From: Terrisporobacter sp.
GTDB taxonomy: Bacteria > Bacillota_A > Clostridia > Peptostreptococcales > Peptostreptococcaceae
Length of the DNA stretch: 64,000 nt
Assembly (NCBI GenBank): GCA_029851945.1
Contig: JARKUZ010000057.1
Span: forward strand, 62,001 to 126,000
Direction of reading: 5' to 3'
Every line of letters begins with the position of its first letter. Within the stretch, counting starts at the first letter, position 1. Below the pieces are notes generated by a model. The model was not told the DNA's origin, made no database searches, and saw nothing but the letters and a program-made list of their open reading frames with translations. Positions 40,940 through 49,634 of the stretch are shown piece after piece. The translations under genes were made by a program, and so were the position numbers.

Positions 40940-42166
40940 TTGAAAAAGGTAGTAGTAATAGGAGGAGGACCAGCTGGAATGATGGCTGCATCTACAGCAG
41001 CAGATAATGGAGCAGAGGTAATTCTTTTAGAAAAACAACATAGACTAGGAAGAAAACTTTTAATTACAGGAAAAGGAAGATGTAATATAACAAATGATTG
41101 TGATGTAGAAGAGCTTATAGAAAATGTGCCTACGAATGGAAAGTTTCTATATAGTGCTTTTTATACATTTACAAATTACGATGCAGTGAATATGTTCAAT
41201 TCTTTAGGTCTTGAAACAAAAACTGAAAGAGGGAAAAGAGTATTTCCAAAAAGTGATAAGGCTTTAGATGTGGTAAAAGCTTTTGAAAAACTAGTTAATA
41301 GTAAAAAAGTTAAAGTTATTTTAAATGCAAAGGTTAATAAAGTCGTAGCTAAAAACTCTAAAGTTGAAAAAGTTATTTATAATAATAATCAAGAAATAAA
41401 ATGTGACAGTGTAATAATAGCAACAGGAGGAATGAGCTATCCATTAACAGGATCAACAGGTGATGGATATAAGTTTGCATCAGCCTTAGGACATACGATA
41501 ATTCCCACTAAGCCATCATTAATAGGAATAGAGGTTCAAGAAGGATTTGTGAGAGATTTAGAAAAACTAGTTCTTAGAAATGTTGCGATTAAAGTTCTTA
41601 ATAGTAAAAATAAAAAAATATATGATGATTTCGGTGAATTGGAATTTACTAAAAATGGCCTTGATGGTCCTATAATAAAGTCTGCAAGTTGCAGAATGAA
41701 GGATACATCAAAAGAAAACTATAAAATTATTTTAGATTTAAAACCAGCTTTAGATGAAGAAAAGCTTGATAAGAGAATAATAAGAGATTTTGAAAAATAC
41801 ACAAATAAAGACTTTGAAAATTCATTAGGTGATTTATTACCGAAGAAATTTATACCAATAATAGTTGAGTTAAGCGAAATACCAAAACACTTAAAAGTTA
41901 ATCAAATATCTAAAAAGCAAAGACTTCATTTAGTTCATTTATTGAAAAATATTACTTTTACAGTGAAAAGATACAGACCAATAGAAGAAGCAATAGTAAC
42001 CTCAGGTGGTGTTAAGGTAAGTGAAATAAATGCTAGTACTATGGAATCAAAATTAATAAAAAATCTTTTCTTTGCAGGAGAAGTAATTGATGTTGATGCA
42101 TATACTGGAGGATTTAATTTACAAATAGCTTATTCTACAGCATATTTGGCTGGAACCAATTGTTAA
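40940..42166 (+). CDS. HI0933/YhiN-family flavoprotein
   Basis: A 408-residue FAD-binding protein. The dinucleotide site is KKVVVIGGGPAGMMAA at the N-terminus, with GRKLLITGKGRCNITN and a second flavin contact GEVIDVDAYTGGFNLQIA near the C-terminus. A central insertion domain (about 200-330) is typical of the BaiN/YhiN group, in which some gut bacterial members reduce bile-acid intermediates. Whether this one does cannot be told from sequence. It starts at TTG 40940 with GAAAGGATG upstream, and may be co-transcribed with the PAP2 gene. Confidence 0.9.
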   Translation: MKKVVVIGGGPAGMMAASTAADNGAEVILLEKQHRLGRKLLITGKGRCNITNDCDVEELIENVPTNGKFLYSAFYTFTNYDAVNMFNSLGLETKTERGKRVFPKSDKALDVVKAFEKLVNSKKVKVILNAKVNKVVAKNSKVEKVIYNNNQEIKCDSVIIATGGMSYPLTGSTGDGYKFASALGHTIIPTKPSLIGIEVQEGFVRDLEKLVLRNVAIKVLNSKNKKIYDDFGELEFTKNGLDGPIIKSASCRMKDTSKENYKIILDLKPALDEEKLDKRIIRDFEKYTNKDFENSLGDLLPKKFIPIIVELSEIPKHLKVNQISKKQRLHLVHLLKNITFTVKRYRPIEEAIVTSGGVKVSEINASTMESKLIKNLFFAGEVIDVDAYTGGFNLQIAYSTAYLAGTNC

Positions 42167-42257
42167 AAAAATTGTCAGAAATTGCATACATGTTAAATCT
42201 CATTTGTAACATAATAGTATTAGAAACAAATATTAAAAAGAAAAGAGGTAATATAAC

Positions 42258-42476
42258 ATGACAACTAATAATAACAACAAAACAGCAGTTCCAGAAGCAA
42301 AAGCAGCATTAAATCAAATGAAATTAGAAATAGCAAATGAACTTGGTATGTCTAATTATCAACAAGTTGATAAAGGAAACCTTACAGCTAGAGAAAATGG
42401 TTATGTAGGTGGATACATGACTAAAAAATTAGTTGAAATGGCTGAACAACAAATGGCAGGTAAAAGCCAACAATAG
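42258..42476 (+). CDS. Alpha/beta-type small acid-soluble spore protein
   Basis: A 72-residue alpha/beta SASP that coats DNA in the dormant spore. It shows LNQMKLEIANELG, which contains the germination-protease cleavage region (EIA-NE), and the DNA-binding stretch GNLTARENGYVGGYMTKKLV. The N-terminus is Asn/Thr-rich. The start is ATG 42258 after AAGAGG. Upstream is CATAATA (42210-42216), which resembles a sigma-G -10 element, with GCATA as a possible -35 at a spacing longer than ideal. Expression late in sporulation in the forespore is expected. It shows that the organism forms spores. Confidence 0.95.
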   Translation: MTTNNNNKTAVPEAKAALNQMKLEIANELGMSNYQQVDKGNLTARENGYVGGYMTKKLVEMAEQQMAGKSQQ

Positions 42477-42514
42477 TTTATAAGGCTAACAATACAATAT
42501 ATAAGTAATAAAGG

Positions 42515-42560
42515 AAGAGGTAAGATTAAGGTATAAAATACTTTAAACTTACCTCTTTTA
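42515..42560 (+). terminator. Intrinsic terminator
   Basis: AAGAGGTAAG (42515-42524) pairs with CTTACCTCTT (42548-42557), followed by T, after the spore-protein gene. Confidence 0.8.
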
Positions 42561-42621
42561 CGATAATTAAGATAATAATATTTACATAAAAATCACTAAA
42601 AAATGTTTAATGTGGAATATA

Positions 42622-42650
42622 TTGACTATAGGAAATAAATATAATATAAT
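42622..42650 (+). promoter_or_regulatory. Promoter of the mntP riboswitch leader
   Basis: TTGACT (42622-42627), a 17-nt spacer and TATAAT (42645-42650). It places the start of transcription a few bases before the riboswitch. Confidence 0.75.
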
Positions 42651-42656
42651 AAAAAT

Positions 42657-42789
42657 ACTTTGATAAGGGAGTAGTTGGCACTATTATTTTTAGTGTAACA
42701 TAGTCAACATACTGATAGTTTTACTATCTGGCTTTGTTTTGAATGATGAGACTTATCTATAGCTTAAGCTATAGGTGGGTCTTTTTTAT
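42657..42789 (+). ncRNA. yybP-ykoY manganese riboswitch
   Basis: The leader shows the family's conserved elements: AAGGGAGTAG near the 5' end, AGTCAACATACTG in the middle, and GATGAGACT at the 3' side. The P1 helix is GATAAG (42662-42667) with CTTATC (42752-42757). The latter is also part of the 5' arm of the terminator that follows, so folding of the aptamer with Mn2+ should prevent termination and switch on mntP, encoded 115 nt downstream. Confidence 0.92.
42749..42787 (+). terminator. Riboswitch-controlled terminator
   Basis: AGACTTATCTATAGC (42749-42763) pairs with GCTATAGGTGGGTCT (42768-42782), with a TTAA loop and a T run. It competes with P1 of the manganese riboswitch. Confidence 0.9.
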
Positions 42790-42905
42790 ATGGTAAGCAA
42801 ATTTTTAATTATGTGAAATAAATAATTTTTAATCTATTATGGGACAATAAAATCAAAGCGATTTGTTTAAAAGTTTTATAATTTGAAAGGAAGGAAATAA
42901 ATAAT

Positions 42906-43499
42906 ATGAGTTTAATAGAGTTATTTGTAATAGCAGTAGGGTTATCTATGGATGCTTTTGCAGTAGCAATATGCAAAGGTCTTTCATTAAGGAAGGTATC
43001 ATTAAAAAAATGTGCTAAAGTAGGTTTATATTTTGGCGGATTCCAAGGAGGTATGCCACTTATTGGGTTTATACTTGGCGTGCAGTTTAAGGATTATATA
43101 GTCAGTATAGACCACTGGATAGCATTTATTTTATTATCTTTTATAGGTATAAATATGATAAGAGAGTCTAGGGAAAAAGAAGATGAAAATGTTGTAGAAG
43201 GCTTAGCAGAGGTTGCAGTTGGAGAAGAAAATGAACTTGGATTCAAAAATATGATTATGCTTTCTATAGCAACAAGTATAGATGCATTAGCTGTAGGGGT
43301 TACATTTGCATTTTTACAAGTTGATATAGTACCAGCAGTTTCATTTATAGGAATAGTTACATTTGTATTATCTATGATAGGTGTAAAAGTTGGTAATATA
43401 TTTGGAGTTAAATATAAATCAAAGGCAGAATTTGTAGGTGGTGCAATTTTAATATTAATGGGAATAAAAATATTGATTGAACATTTAGGGCTTCTATAA
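42906..43499 (+). CDS. mntP: Manganese efflux pump MntP
   Basis: A 197-residue membrane protein with six helices in two repeats. Each repeat carries an acidic metal-site motif: [15 protein letters not shown] and [15 protein letters not shown]. It exports excess Mn2+. The start is ATG 42906 after GGAAGGAAA. It is preceded by a yybP-ykoY manganese riboswitch, which is the known regulator of this family and supports the call. An acidic loop (about residues 78-105, [13 protein letters not shown]) separates the repeats. Confidence 0.95.
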   Translation: MSLIELFVIAVGLSMDAFAVAICKGLSLRKVSLKKCAKVGLYFGGFQGGMPLIGFILGVQFKDYIVSIDHWIAFILLSFIGINMIRESREKEDENVVEGLAEVAVGEENELGFKNMIMLSIATSIDALAVGVTFAFLQVDIVPAVSFIGIVTFVLSMIGVKVGNIFGVKYKSKAEFVGGAILILMGIKILIEHLGLL

Positions 43500-43575
43500 A
43501 ATTAAGATAAATAAAATAATAGGTCTTGGTTAGAATAACATTAGATACAAAAATTAATACATAAGGAGTGTTAGT

Positions 43576-43743
43576 ATGGCTGTAGATTTTGATAAAATAA
43601 AACAAGACTTTATTAATGCAGATGTAGATGGAAAAATAAGAATATATACTACAACACAAGGTTTATCGGTAGATCAATTTAGAGAATTATTGAGATATTA
43701 TCCAATTCAACATCTATCAAAATTAGAAAGAGCTATGGGATAA
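43576..43743 (+). CDS. Small conserved-looking protein, 55 residues
   Basis: ATG 43576 with AAGGAGTG eight bases upstream; ends at TAA 43741-43743 followed by a terminator. The peptide starts MAVDFDKIKQDFINADVDGK and ends HLSKLERAMG, with a predicted helix-turn-helix-like arrangement (LSVDQFRELLRYYP). I recall similar short proteins in related clostridia, without a known role. It may be co-transcribed with mntP, 76 nt upstream, since no terminator lies between. Confidence 0.65.
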   Translation: MAVDFDKIKQDFINADVDGKIRIYTTTQGLSVDQFRELLRYYPIQHLSKLERAMG

Positions 43744-43760
43744 ATTAAAAAATTATAATT

Positions 43761-43800
43761 AAAAAGAACTACTAAATATATATTTAGTAGTTCTTTTTTT
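43761..43800. terminator. Bidirectional terminator
   Basis: AAAAAGAACTACTAAATA pairs with TATTTAGTAGTTCTTTTT, with T and A runs on both sides, between converging genes. Confidence 0.9.
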
Positions 43801-44275
43801 AGTTAAAATTGTTTTTTTGTATGTAGTTATAAATTCTTTCATTGCCTAAATCAATATTACCTGTTTCAATATATTCAATAATAGAATCCATATCGTTACT
43901 ATTTAAGTATTGTATAGGAATTACTAATTCATAGCCTCCATCTTGTAAAATATTTTTTAGTTTGATTTTTTGAGAGATACTTGGTGGGTCAATTTTTTTC
44001 TTTTCTTTTTTGCTTTTGCGAGAAATTGATAGATTTTCATTTTGAATATTGATTAATGTTTTTATGTAGTCTATATAAGAAGTTTGGAAATCTTCTTGGT
44101 GTATTAAGTCTTGGCTTAAAAGATTACAAATATATTCATCGCAAAGTATATTTTGTGCAAACTTATCAGCAGTTAGTTTGCCAGTTATAATTCCCTTTTG
44201 GTATTTTCTCAAAATGCTTTTCGTGTGACTATATATCTTGTTTCTTGTTTCTAAGTCCAATTCCTTTATCTCCAT
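43799..44275 (-). CDS. Hypothetical protein
   Basis: A 158-residue soluble protein with no recognised domain. The N-terminal half is helical and charged, a very basic stretch lies near residues 86-98 (SRKSKKEKKKI), and the C-terminal part (LVIPIQYLNSNDMDSIIEYI) may be a small alpha/beta unit. There is no signal peptide or membrane helix. The start is ATG 44275 after AGGAGTGG. It is monocistronic. The basic patch could bind nucleic acid, but that is a guess. Confidence 0.7.
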   Translation of the reverse strand: MEIKELDLETRNKIYSHTKSILRKYQKGIITGKLTADKFAQNILCDEYICNLLSQDLIHQEDFQTSYIDYIKTLINIQNENLSISRKSKKEKKKIDPPSISQKIKLKNILQDGGYELVIPIQYLNSNDMDSIIEYIETGNIDLGNERIYNYIQKNNFN

Positions 44276-44453
44276 AAGGGACCACTCCTATTTTTAAAAT
44301 AAGTTCTAAAGTTATTATTTCCAAAATTTATATTTTAAATACTTATTGTCAGAAGAATTAAAAAGTATAAGAATATGTACGTTTGTATTTTTATGTTTTT
44401 TTATTTTGAAATTTGAGCATAATAAAAATGAAAAACTTTAGGAGGTAAGTAAT

Positions 44454-44759
44454 ATGCAAAATGGAAGTTTAAAATGTAATGCAGATGATTGTGTTTATAA
44501 TTCAAGTCGTGAATGTAAAGCAGGAGGAATAAAAGTAGGTGGACGTCAAGCTACTTCTACTAGTGAAACTGTTTGTGCATCTTATGTAAATAGAGCTAAT
44601 AGTGGATTTACAAATACTGTTGATAATGGTTATACTCAAACACAAGATATAAAATGTGAGGCAGCTAACTGCAAGTATAATGAGAACTTACTATGTAAAG
44701 CAGAAAGTGTAAAAATAAATGCTCAAGATGCTTCTTGCGATACTTTTATCCTTGAATAA
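44454..44759 (+). CDS. DUF1540 protein with two cysteine-rich repeats
   Basis: A 101-residue protein with two DUF1540 units. Each has the pattern C-x3-D/N-C-x-Y-N-x4-C-x-A, seen as CNADDCVYNSSRECKAGGIKV and CEAANCKYNENLLCKAESVKI (each shown here as CNADDCVYN and CEAANCKYN), followed by a fourth Cys (CASYV and CDTFI). The spacing suggests a small metal-binding or disulfide-stabilised domain. DUF1540 proteins are common in spore-forming clostridia, with unknown function. The start is ATG 44454 after AGGAGG; a terminator follows. Confidence 0.88.
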   Translation: MQNGSLKCNADDCVYNSSRECKAGGIKVGGRQATSTSETVCASYVNRANSGFTNTVDNGYTQTQDIKCEAANCKYNENLLCKAESVKINAQDASCDTFILE

Positions 44760-44785
44760 AAGTACACGATTATATGTGAAATAAT

Positions 44786-44815
44786 AAAAAGGCTCCTTCT
44801 TAAGGAGCTTTTTAT
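44786..44815 (+). terminator. Intrinsic terminator
   Basis: GCTCCTT pairs with AAGGAGC, flanked by A5 and T5, after the DUF1540 gene. Confidence 0.9.
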
Positions 44816-44940
44816 ATTATAAAATCTAATTTATTACTGATTAATTACTTATCTTTGAGTAAATTATGCAAATTAAGTATAAAAATAATAAATATTAGCA
44901 AAAATCAAAATAAAAATATGTTTTAAAGGAAGTGTAAATA

Positions 44941-45417
44941 ATGATAAATAACTTAATTAAACTATTTTACTCAGAAGTAGTAAAAACAAAAATGAAAAAT
45001 ATGCCGAATAAAGAGTACGAACTTAGAAATGGATTTAAGCAATTTAGAAATGTAACATTAAAAATAGATAGCTTCTTTTTGAAAGGATTAAAAATAGTTT
45101 TAGCATTATTTGTTTTATATTTGGCCTTTTATATGAAAGCTTTATTAGGTATAGGAGTTTTATTAGTAGAATTAGTTTACTTAGTATATAAAATAAGTTA
45201 TGAAAAAAAAGTCAAAGCTGCTATTGAAAATGTAAAGAATAATATAGAAATTTCAGCTGATAATTTTATAAATGAAGACAGTAAAAGAGGTATAAATTTA
45301 TTAATAACTCTTCTTGTAATTAGTCTACTTACAGGATTCAATTATTTTATTGGAATAAGTTTTATAAGTGTATTTATCTATACGGCTAGAAATTTATACA
45401 TAACATTTAGACAATAG
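44941..45417 (+). CDS. Small integral membrane protein, unknown
   Basis: A 158-residue protein with a charged N-terminal region and two hydrophobic hairpins: about residues 55-88 (LKIVLALFVLYLAFYM, LLGIGVLLVELVYLVY) and about 118-150 (INLLITLLVISLLTGF, FIGISFISVFIYTA). It therefore has four membrane helices with a charged cytoplasmic loop between. No family was recognised. The start is ATG 44941 after AAAGGAAGTG. It is monocistronic with a terminator directly after it. Confidence 0.75.
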   Translation: MINNLIKLFYSEVVKTKMKNMPNKEYELRNGFKQFRNVTLKIDSFFLKGLKIVLALFVLYLAFYMKALLGIGVLLVELVYLVYKISYEKKVKAAIENVKNNIEISADNFINEDSKRGINLLITLLVISLLTGFNYFIGISFISVFIYTARNLYITFRQ

Positions 45418-45449
45418 TATAAGTAATTATAATTTAAACAAATATATAT

Positions 45450-45488
45450 AAATAAAAGGGTATATCTAAAAATATACCCTTTTATTTA
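45450..45488 (+). terminator. Intrinsic terminator
   Basis: AAATAAAAGGGTATAT pairs with ATATACCCTTTTATTT after the membrane-protein gene. Confidence 0.9.
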
Positions 45489-45894
45489 TATATATTATAT
45501 AATGAATTATATTTCAAATTTAAATGGAAATTTTAAGTATAAAGGTTATAAAATTTTATTTTTAGATAATTATGCAATTCAAATAAATACTATATTAAAT
45601 GTTCTTGTATAAACTGTAATTAAAAAATGCTATAAAAGTAATTAGAGAGATAGAATTTATATTTTAATTAGAGATTAATTAAATTTATAATATTTGTATT
45701 GAAAAGTTTAATTTAAATTTAGTTATTATGGAAATAGTCGAAAATATTTGAATATAAGTAATAGAATTGAGTAATATAGAAGTCTCTTTATTTCTAAGAG
45801 GAGTTAAACAGTTATTTAACTATATAATTATAGAATAATATGCTACAATAATGTTCTAGAATAGTGGAAATTTATAGGAGGAGAAGGTGTATTT
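45489..45894. other. AT-rich gap, nothing recognised
   Basis: About 400 bases with no ORF of note, only small hairpins (CTCTT/AAGAG near 45784-45800 and AGTTAA/TTAACT near 45804-45823). It must contain the promoter of the GAF-SpoIIE phosphatase gene; no clear -35/-10 pair was found. Confidence 0.5.
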
Positions 45895-47661
45895 ATGAGC
45901 AACACTAATATGAAGATGAAAAATTTAGTAGAAATATCATCTATGGTAGCGGAATCTACTGATTTTTTTGAAATAAAAGATAACATAATAGAAAAAATGC
46001 TTGAAGTTGTTTACCCAAGAAAAGCTTGCGTAAATTTATTTTATAACAATGATTATAACCATGCATATTTAGTATGTTCTAATACATTAGAATACATAAA
46101 AGAAACTTTTGTAGGTGACGAGATTAGAGGGGTAAAATTTAATTTTTATGAAGATTACCCAGAATATATACACGAGGCAGTAGAAGAAAAAAAGATAGTT
46201 TATGTAAAAAATATTTTTGAAGATGAAAGAGCTAAGGTAGAGATAGAACTTGCTAGACAAGAAGGGTATATTGGTCGAATTGTATTCCCATTAATTTATA
46301 ATAAGCAAGTGTTAGGATTTATGACATGTTTCTTATCTGAAGGTGATTATTTAAATGATGAAGATATAGATTTTGTTGCTTCTATTGCATCTTTAATAGC
46401 TCTATCTATTGAGATAACAGCACAAAATAAGCAAAAGAATTTTGTGATTGATAAACTTAGAAATGCTCTAGAATTAATAAGTGAAGCTACTAAGAGATTA
46501 TATTTAAACAAAAATATAGATGAATTTTTAGTTCATTTAAGTGATATTGCTAAAAAAACAACAAATAGTGAAGATGCGGTTATTTTAATTGATAATAATG
46601 GTATCAAAAATAAAGTGTTTAGATCTTACTGTAGACTAGATGAAAGAGATGAAAATGTACAAAAAATAATTCAATATCTTTTAGCTAAAGAAGTAAACGG
46701 ACTATATGTTAATGAAACAGAATTGGATAAGGATATGAATATAATTGGCAATAGTTACATCTTTTATAAACTTACTAATGAAGATGAACATATGGGAGTT
46801 ATACTATGCCAAGATGGTAAAAAATATACAGATGATGATTTAAATATTTTAAGTATTTTATCTAAGCAAGTCATAATAGCAATGCAGCTTTATGGATATA
46901 ATGAACAAAATCTTAAACATAAACTGATTGCAAAAGAGTTAAATATATTAAATAAACAGCAAAAACTTATAATGGATGAAAGTAGAATGGATTGTAATGA
47001 TGAAAAAGAATTACAATTCTACCATAAGCCAGCTACAGTTGTAGGGGGAGATTTTTATTATGCTCACAGAATTGATAAAAATAGAGTAGCATATATTATA
47101 GCTGATGTTATGGGGCATGGTATAGTAGCAAACTATATGGTAGCAATGATAAAAGGGACTTTTAAAACATTATGTTATCAATTTAAAACGCCAGGTGAAA
47201 TTGCAACTTATTTAAATAAAATATTATATGATGAATTTGATAAAATGGGTGTATTTGCTACTGCTTTGATTAATGTAGCAGATACTAATGAAAATATATT
47301 ATCTGTTTCCAATGCTGGACATTATAGTCCTATAATAATAGATAAAGATGGTGATATTGTAGAATCTTTAAACTGTAAAAAAGGTATACCAATAGGTGTT
47401 TTGCCAGATGGAGAATACCATAGCAATACTTTTAGTATAAAAGACTACCCAATGGTATTTATGTTTACAGATGGTACTCTTGAAATTAAAGATGCACAAA
47501 AAGAAGAGTATGGATTAGAACGACTTAAAAATTTTGTGAAAAATAACTATAAAAATAATAGAGAAAAAATTGTTGATAATTTGAAAAAAGAAATTGAAGA
47601 GTTTTCGGGAAGTGATAACTTTGAAGATGATATATTAATACTTATGTTAAAAAACAAATAG
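45895..47661 (+). CDS. GAF-domain PP2C/SpoIIE-type serine phosphatase
   Basis: A 588-residue signalling phosphatase. The N-terminal GAF domain spans about 1-175 (ending IASLIALSIEITAQ), a second GAF-like domain about 190-340, and a short coiled linker about 345-370. The SpoIIE-type PP2C domain runs from about 380, with the metal-binding Asp in VVGGDFYYAHRID and ADVMGHGIVANYMVAMIKG, then ATALINVA and a late FMFTDGTLEIKD and DDILILML. Such proteins, like RsbU/RsbP, dephosphorylate anti-anti-sigma factors in response to a ligand. No anti-sigma gene is adjacent. The start is ATG 45895 after GGAGGAGAAGG. Confidence 0.9.
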   Translation: MSNTNMKMKNLVEISSMVAESTDFFEIKDNIIEKMLEVVYPRKACVNLFYNNDYNHAYLVCSNTLEYIKETFVGDEIRGVKFNFYEDYPEYIHEAVEEKKIVYVKNIFEDERAKVEIELARQEGYIGRIVFPLIYNKQVLGFMTCFLSEGDYLNDEDIDFVASIASLIALSIEITAQNKQKNFVIDKLRNALELISEATKRLYLNKNIDEFLVHLSDIAKKTTNSEDAVILIDNNGIKNKVFRSYCRLDERDENVQKIIQYLLAKEVNGLYVNETELDKDMNIIGNSYIFYKLTNEDEHMGVILCQDGKKYTDDDLNILSILSKQVIIAMQLYGYNEQNLKHKLIAKELNILNKQQKLIMDESRMDCNDEKELQFYHKPATVVGGDFYYAHRIDKNRVAYIIADVMGHGIVANYMVAMIKGTFKTLCYQFKTPGEIATYLNKILYDEFDKMGVFATALINVADTNENILSVSNAGHYSPIIIDKDGDIVESLNCKKGIPIGVLPDGEYHSNTFSIKDYPMVFMFTDGTLEIKDAQKEEYGLERLKNFVKNNYKNNREKIVDNLKKEIEEFSGSDNFEDDILILMLKNK

Positions 47662-47670
47662 GAGAATTTC

Positions 47671-48267
47671 ATGGAAAAAAAAGATCAAATTATAATAATT
47701 AATGGTAGTCCAAGAAGAAATAAAAACTGTAATAAAATAATAAAAAATATTATAGAACAATTTGAATTAAATAATATAGAGTATGAGCTACTTAATCTTT
47801 ATGATATGGATATAGACTATTGTAATGCTTGTGGTTTTTGTGAGAAAAAGGGTTATTGTAGAATAAAAGATGACATGACTCCTATTTATAAAGATTTTGA
47901 TAATTCAAAAGGCACTATTGTAGTAAGCCCTACTTACTTTAGAAGTGTATCAACGAAAGTAAAAACACTAGTAGATAGAACTCAAGCTATTTATGCAAGT
48001 AAATATATATTTAAGAAACCTTCTATAGATACTAAAAAAGATAGAAGAGGAATGTATATAGCTGTAGGTGGAGAACCATATCATGAAATACAATTTTTAG
48101 GTGGTCAGTTGGTAATGGATATATTTTTCAAATGTATAAATACTAAGTTAGCTTATAATATATATATGAGTAATAGTGATGAGGTTTTATATGAAGAAAA
48201 TGAAGAATTTAGAAATAACCTTGATAATTCTATAGAAAATTATATAAAAGAAATAAAATCTATATAA
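47671..48267 (+). CDS. Flavodoxin-fold FMN reductase family protein
   Basis: A 198-residue protein of the NADPH-dependent FMN reductase/flavodoxin-like group. The FMN phosphate loop is IIINGSPRRNKNC, and the second loop is VVSPTYFRSVSTKVKTLVDRT. Between them is a Cys-rich segment, CNACGFCEKKGYC, typical of the iron-sulfur flavoprotein-like branch; C-x2-C-x2-C-x5-C may hold a cluster or be regulatory. It presumably transfers electrons to an unknown acceptor. The start is ATG 47671 after AGGAG, nine bases after the phosphatase stop, so the two are co-transcribed. Confidence 0.85.
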   Translation: MEKKDQIIIINGSPRRNKNCNKIIKNIIEQFELNNIEYELLNLYDMDIDYCNACGFCEKKGYCRIKDDMTPIYKDFDNSKGTIVVSPTYFRSVSTKVKTLVDRTQAIYASKYIFKKPSIDTKKDRRGMYIAVGGEPYHEIQFLGGQLVMDIFFKCINTKLAYNIYMSNSDEVLYEENEEFRNNLDNSIENYIKEIKSI

Positions 48268-48288
48268 AGAGCTTTTTAGCTCTTTTTT
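48266..48288 (+). terminator. Intrinsic terminator
   Basis: AAAGAGC pairs with GCTCTTT over a short loop, with a T run, right after the flavoprotein gene. Confidence 0.85.
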
Positions 48289-48367
48289 GCTTACTAGGGT
48301 ATTATATTTATATTTGAATTTGTGGATAATCTATGAAACGAAAAAATATCAACAAATGTGAAGATGC

Positions 48368-48413
48368 AAAAAAGGACATTTTGAGCGAATCAAATTTTTT
48401 ATGTCTTTTTTTA
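48368..48413 (+). promoter_or_regulatory. Terminator/attenuator-like hairpin in the aroC leader
   Basis: AAAAAAGGACAT (48368-48379) pairs with ATGTCTTTTTTT (48401-48412). The 21-nt loop contains GAATCAAATTT (48387-48397), the exact reverse complement of AAATTTGATTC (48442-48452), which lies 3 nt before the aroC ribosome site. The loop could therefore pair with the aroC translation-start region. It lies 80 nt beyond the previous gene's own terminator, so it probably regulates aroC. Confidence 0.5.
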
Positions 48414-48467
48414 CTTTATTTTGGTAAACTAAGAAAAGAATAAATTTGATTCAAAAGGAGAGTACAA

Positions 48468-49634
48468 ATGTTAAGATATTTAACTAGTGGTGAATCTCAT
48501 GGACAAAGTTTAATAACAATAATTGATGGGATACCATCTAATATAGAGCTTAATATAGAAGAGATAAATGAAGAACTTAGGAAACGCCAAGGTGGATATG
48601 GGCGTGGTGGAAGAATGAAAATTGAAAAAGACAAGATAAATATTATTGGCGGTGTTAGAGGTAGAAAAACTCTTGGAAGCCCTATTTCTTTTCAAATTAA
48701 AAATAAAGATTATGAAAATTGGACAAAGTATATGGCTCCAATGGAAGATATAAATCTAGAAGCAAAGGTGGTTGAAAATGTAAGACCGGGACATGCTGAT
48801 TTAACAGGATGCTTAAAGTATGATTTTACTGATGCAAGAAATGTATTAGAAAGATCTTCTGCAAGAGAAACTGCTTCTAGGGTAGGTGTAGGAGCTATTT
48901 GTAAACAAGTACTTAAAAACTTTGATATAGATTTTGTATCTCATGTAATACAAATAGGAGATATAAGAGATGAAAATTTATATGATTTCGATTTTATAAA
49001 AAATAATGTAGATAGCAGTGAAATAAGATGTGTAAATCCTCACATAGAAGAAAAAATAATCAAAAAAATAGATGAATGCAAAAAAGAAGGGGATACACTA
49101 GGTGGTATCGTTGAGATAAGAGTAAAAAATTTAATACCAGGTCTTGGCTCATATACTCATTTTGATAAAAAAATAGATGGTAATTTAGCTATGCATTTAA
49201 TGTCTATTCAAGCAATAAAAGGTGTTGAAATAGGACTTGGCTTTGATGTTGCTAGCTCTAGTGGTTCAAATATAATGGATGAAATAATTTGCGACGATAG
49301 CGGCATAAAAAGAAAAACTAACAATTTAGGTGGTATAGAAGGTGGAATGACTACTGGAGAAGAGTTGATAATACGATGTGCTATGAAACCTATACCAACA
49401 CTATACAAGCCATTAGATACTATAAATATAAATACACTTGAAAAATATAAAGCTAGTGTGGAGCGTTCGGATTCATGTGCTGTTCCTTCTTGTAGTGTAG
49501 TTTGTGAAAATGTGGTTGCTTTTGTTATTTGTAAATTTTTCTTAGATAAGATAGGTGGTGATAGCCTAATAGATTTAAAAAATAATTATGATTCATATAT
49601 AAAAAGGTTGGGTGATAGAGGTTGGAAAAAATAA
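48468..49634 (+). CDS. aroC: Chorismate synthase
   Basis: A 388-residue FMN-dependent enzyme that makes chorismate from EPSP, the last step of the shikimate pathway. Motifs are YLTSGESHGQSL at the start, RPGHADLTGCLKYD, SSARETASRVGVGA and the C-terminal ERSDSCAVPS. The start is ATG 48468 after AAAGGAGAG. It heads the aroC-aroB-aroA operon and overlaps aroB by 13 nt. It is preceded by a structured leader that may regulate it. Confidence 0.96.
   Translation: MLRYLTSGESHGQSLITIIDGIPSNIELNIEEINEELRKRQGGYGRGGRMKIEKDKINIIGGVRGRKTLGSPISFQIKNKDYENWTKYMAPMEDINLEAKVVENVRPGHADLTGCLKYDFTDARNVLERSSARETASRVGVGAICKQVLKNFDIDFVSHVIQIGDIRDENLYDFDFIKNNVDSSEIRCVNPHIEEKIIKKIDECKKEGDTLGGIVEIRVKNLIPGLGSYTHFDKKIDGNLAMHLMSIQAIKGVEIGLGFDVASSSGSNIMDEIICDDSGIKRKTNNLGGIEGGMTTGEELIIRCAMKPIPTLYKPLDTININTLEKYKASVERSDSCAVPSCSVVCENVVAFVICKFFLDKIGGDSLIDLKNNYDSYIKRLGDRGWKK

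Noticed and set aside
42180..42216. Sigma-G promoter of the spore-protein gene
   Set aside because: A CATAATA -10-like element is present, but the best -35 (GCATA) lies about 21 nt away, longer than the usual spacing, so I did not list it as a feature.
48289..48467. T-box or tryptophan-type leader upstream of aroC
   Set aside because: No T-box consensus (GGTGG...), specifier loop or aromatic-codon leader peptide was found; only the hairpin with loop complementarity remains.
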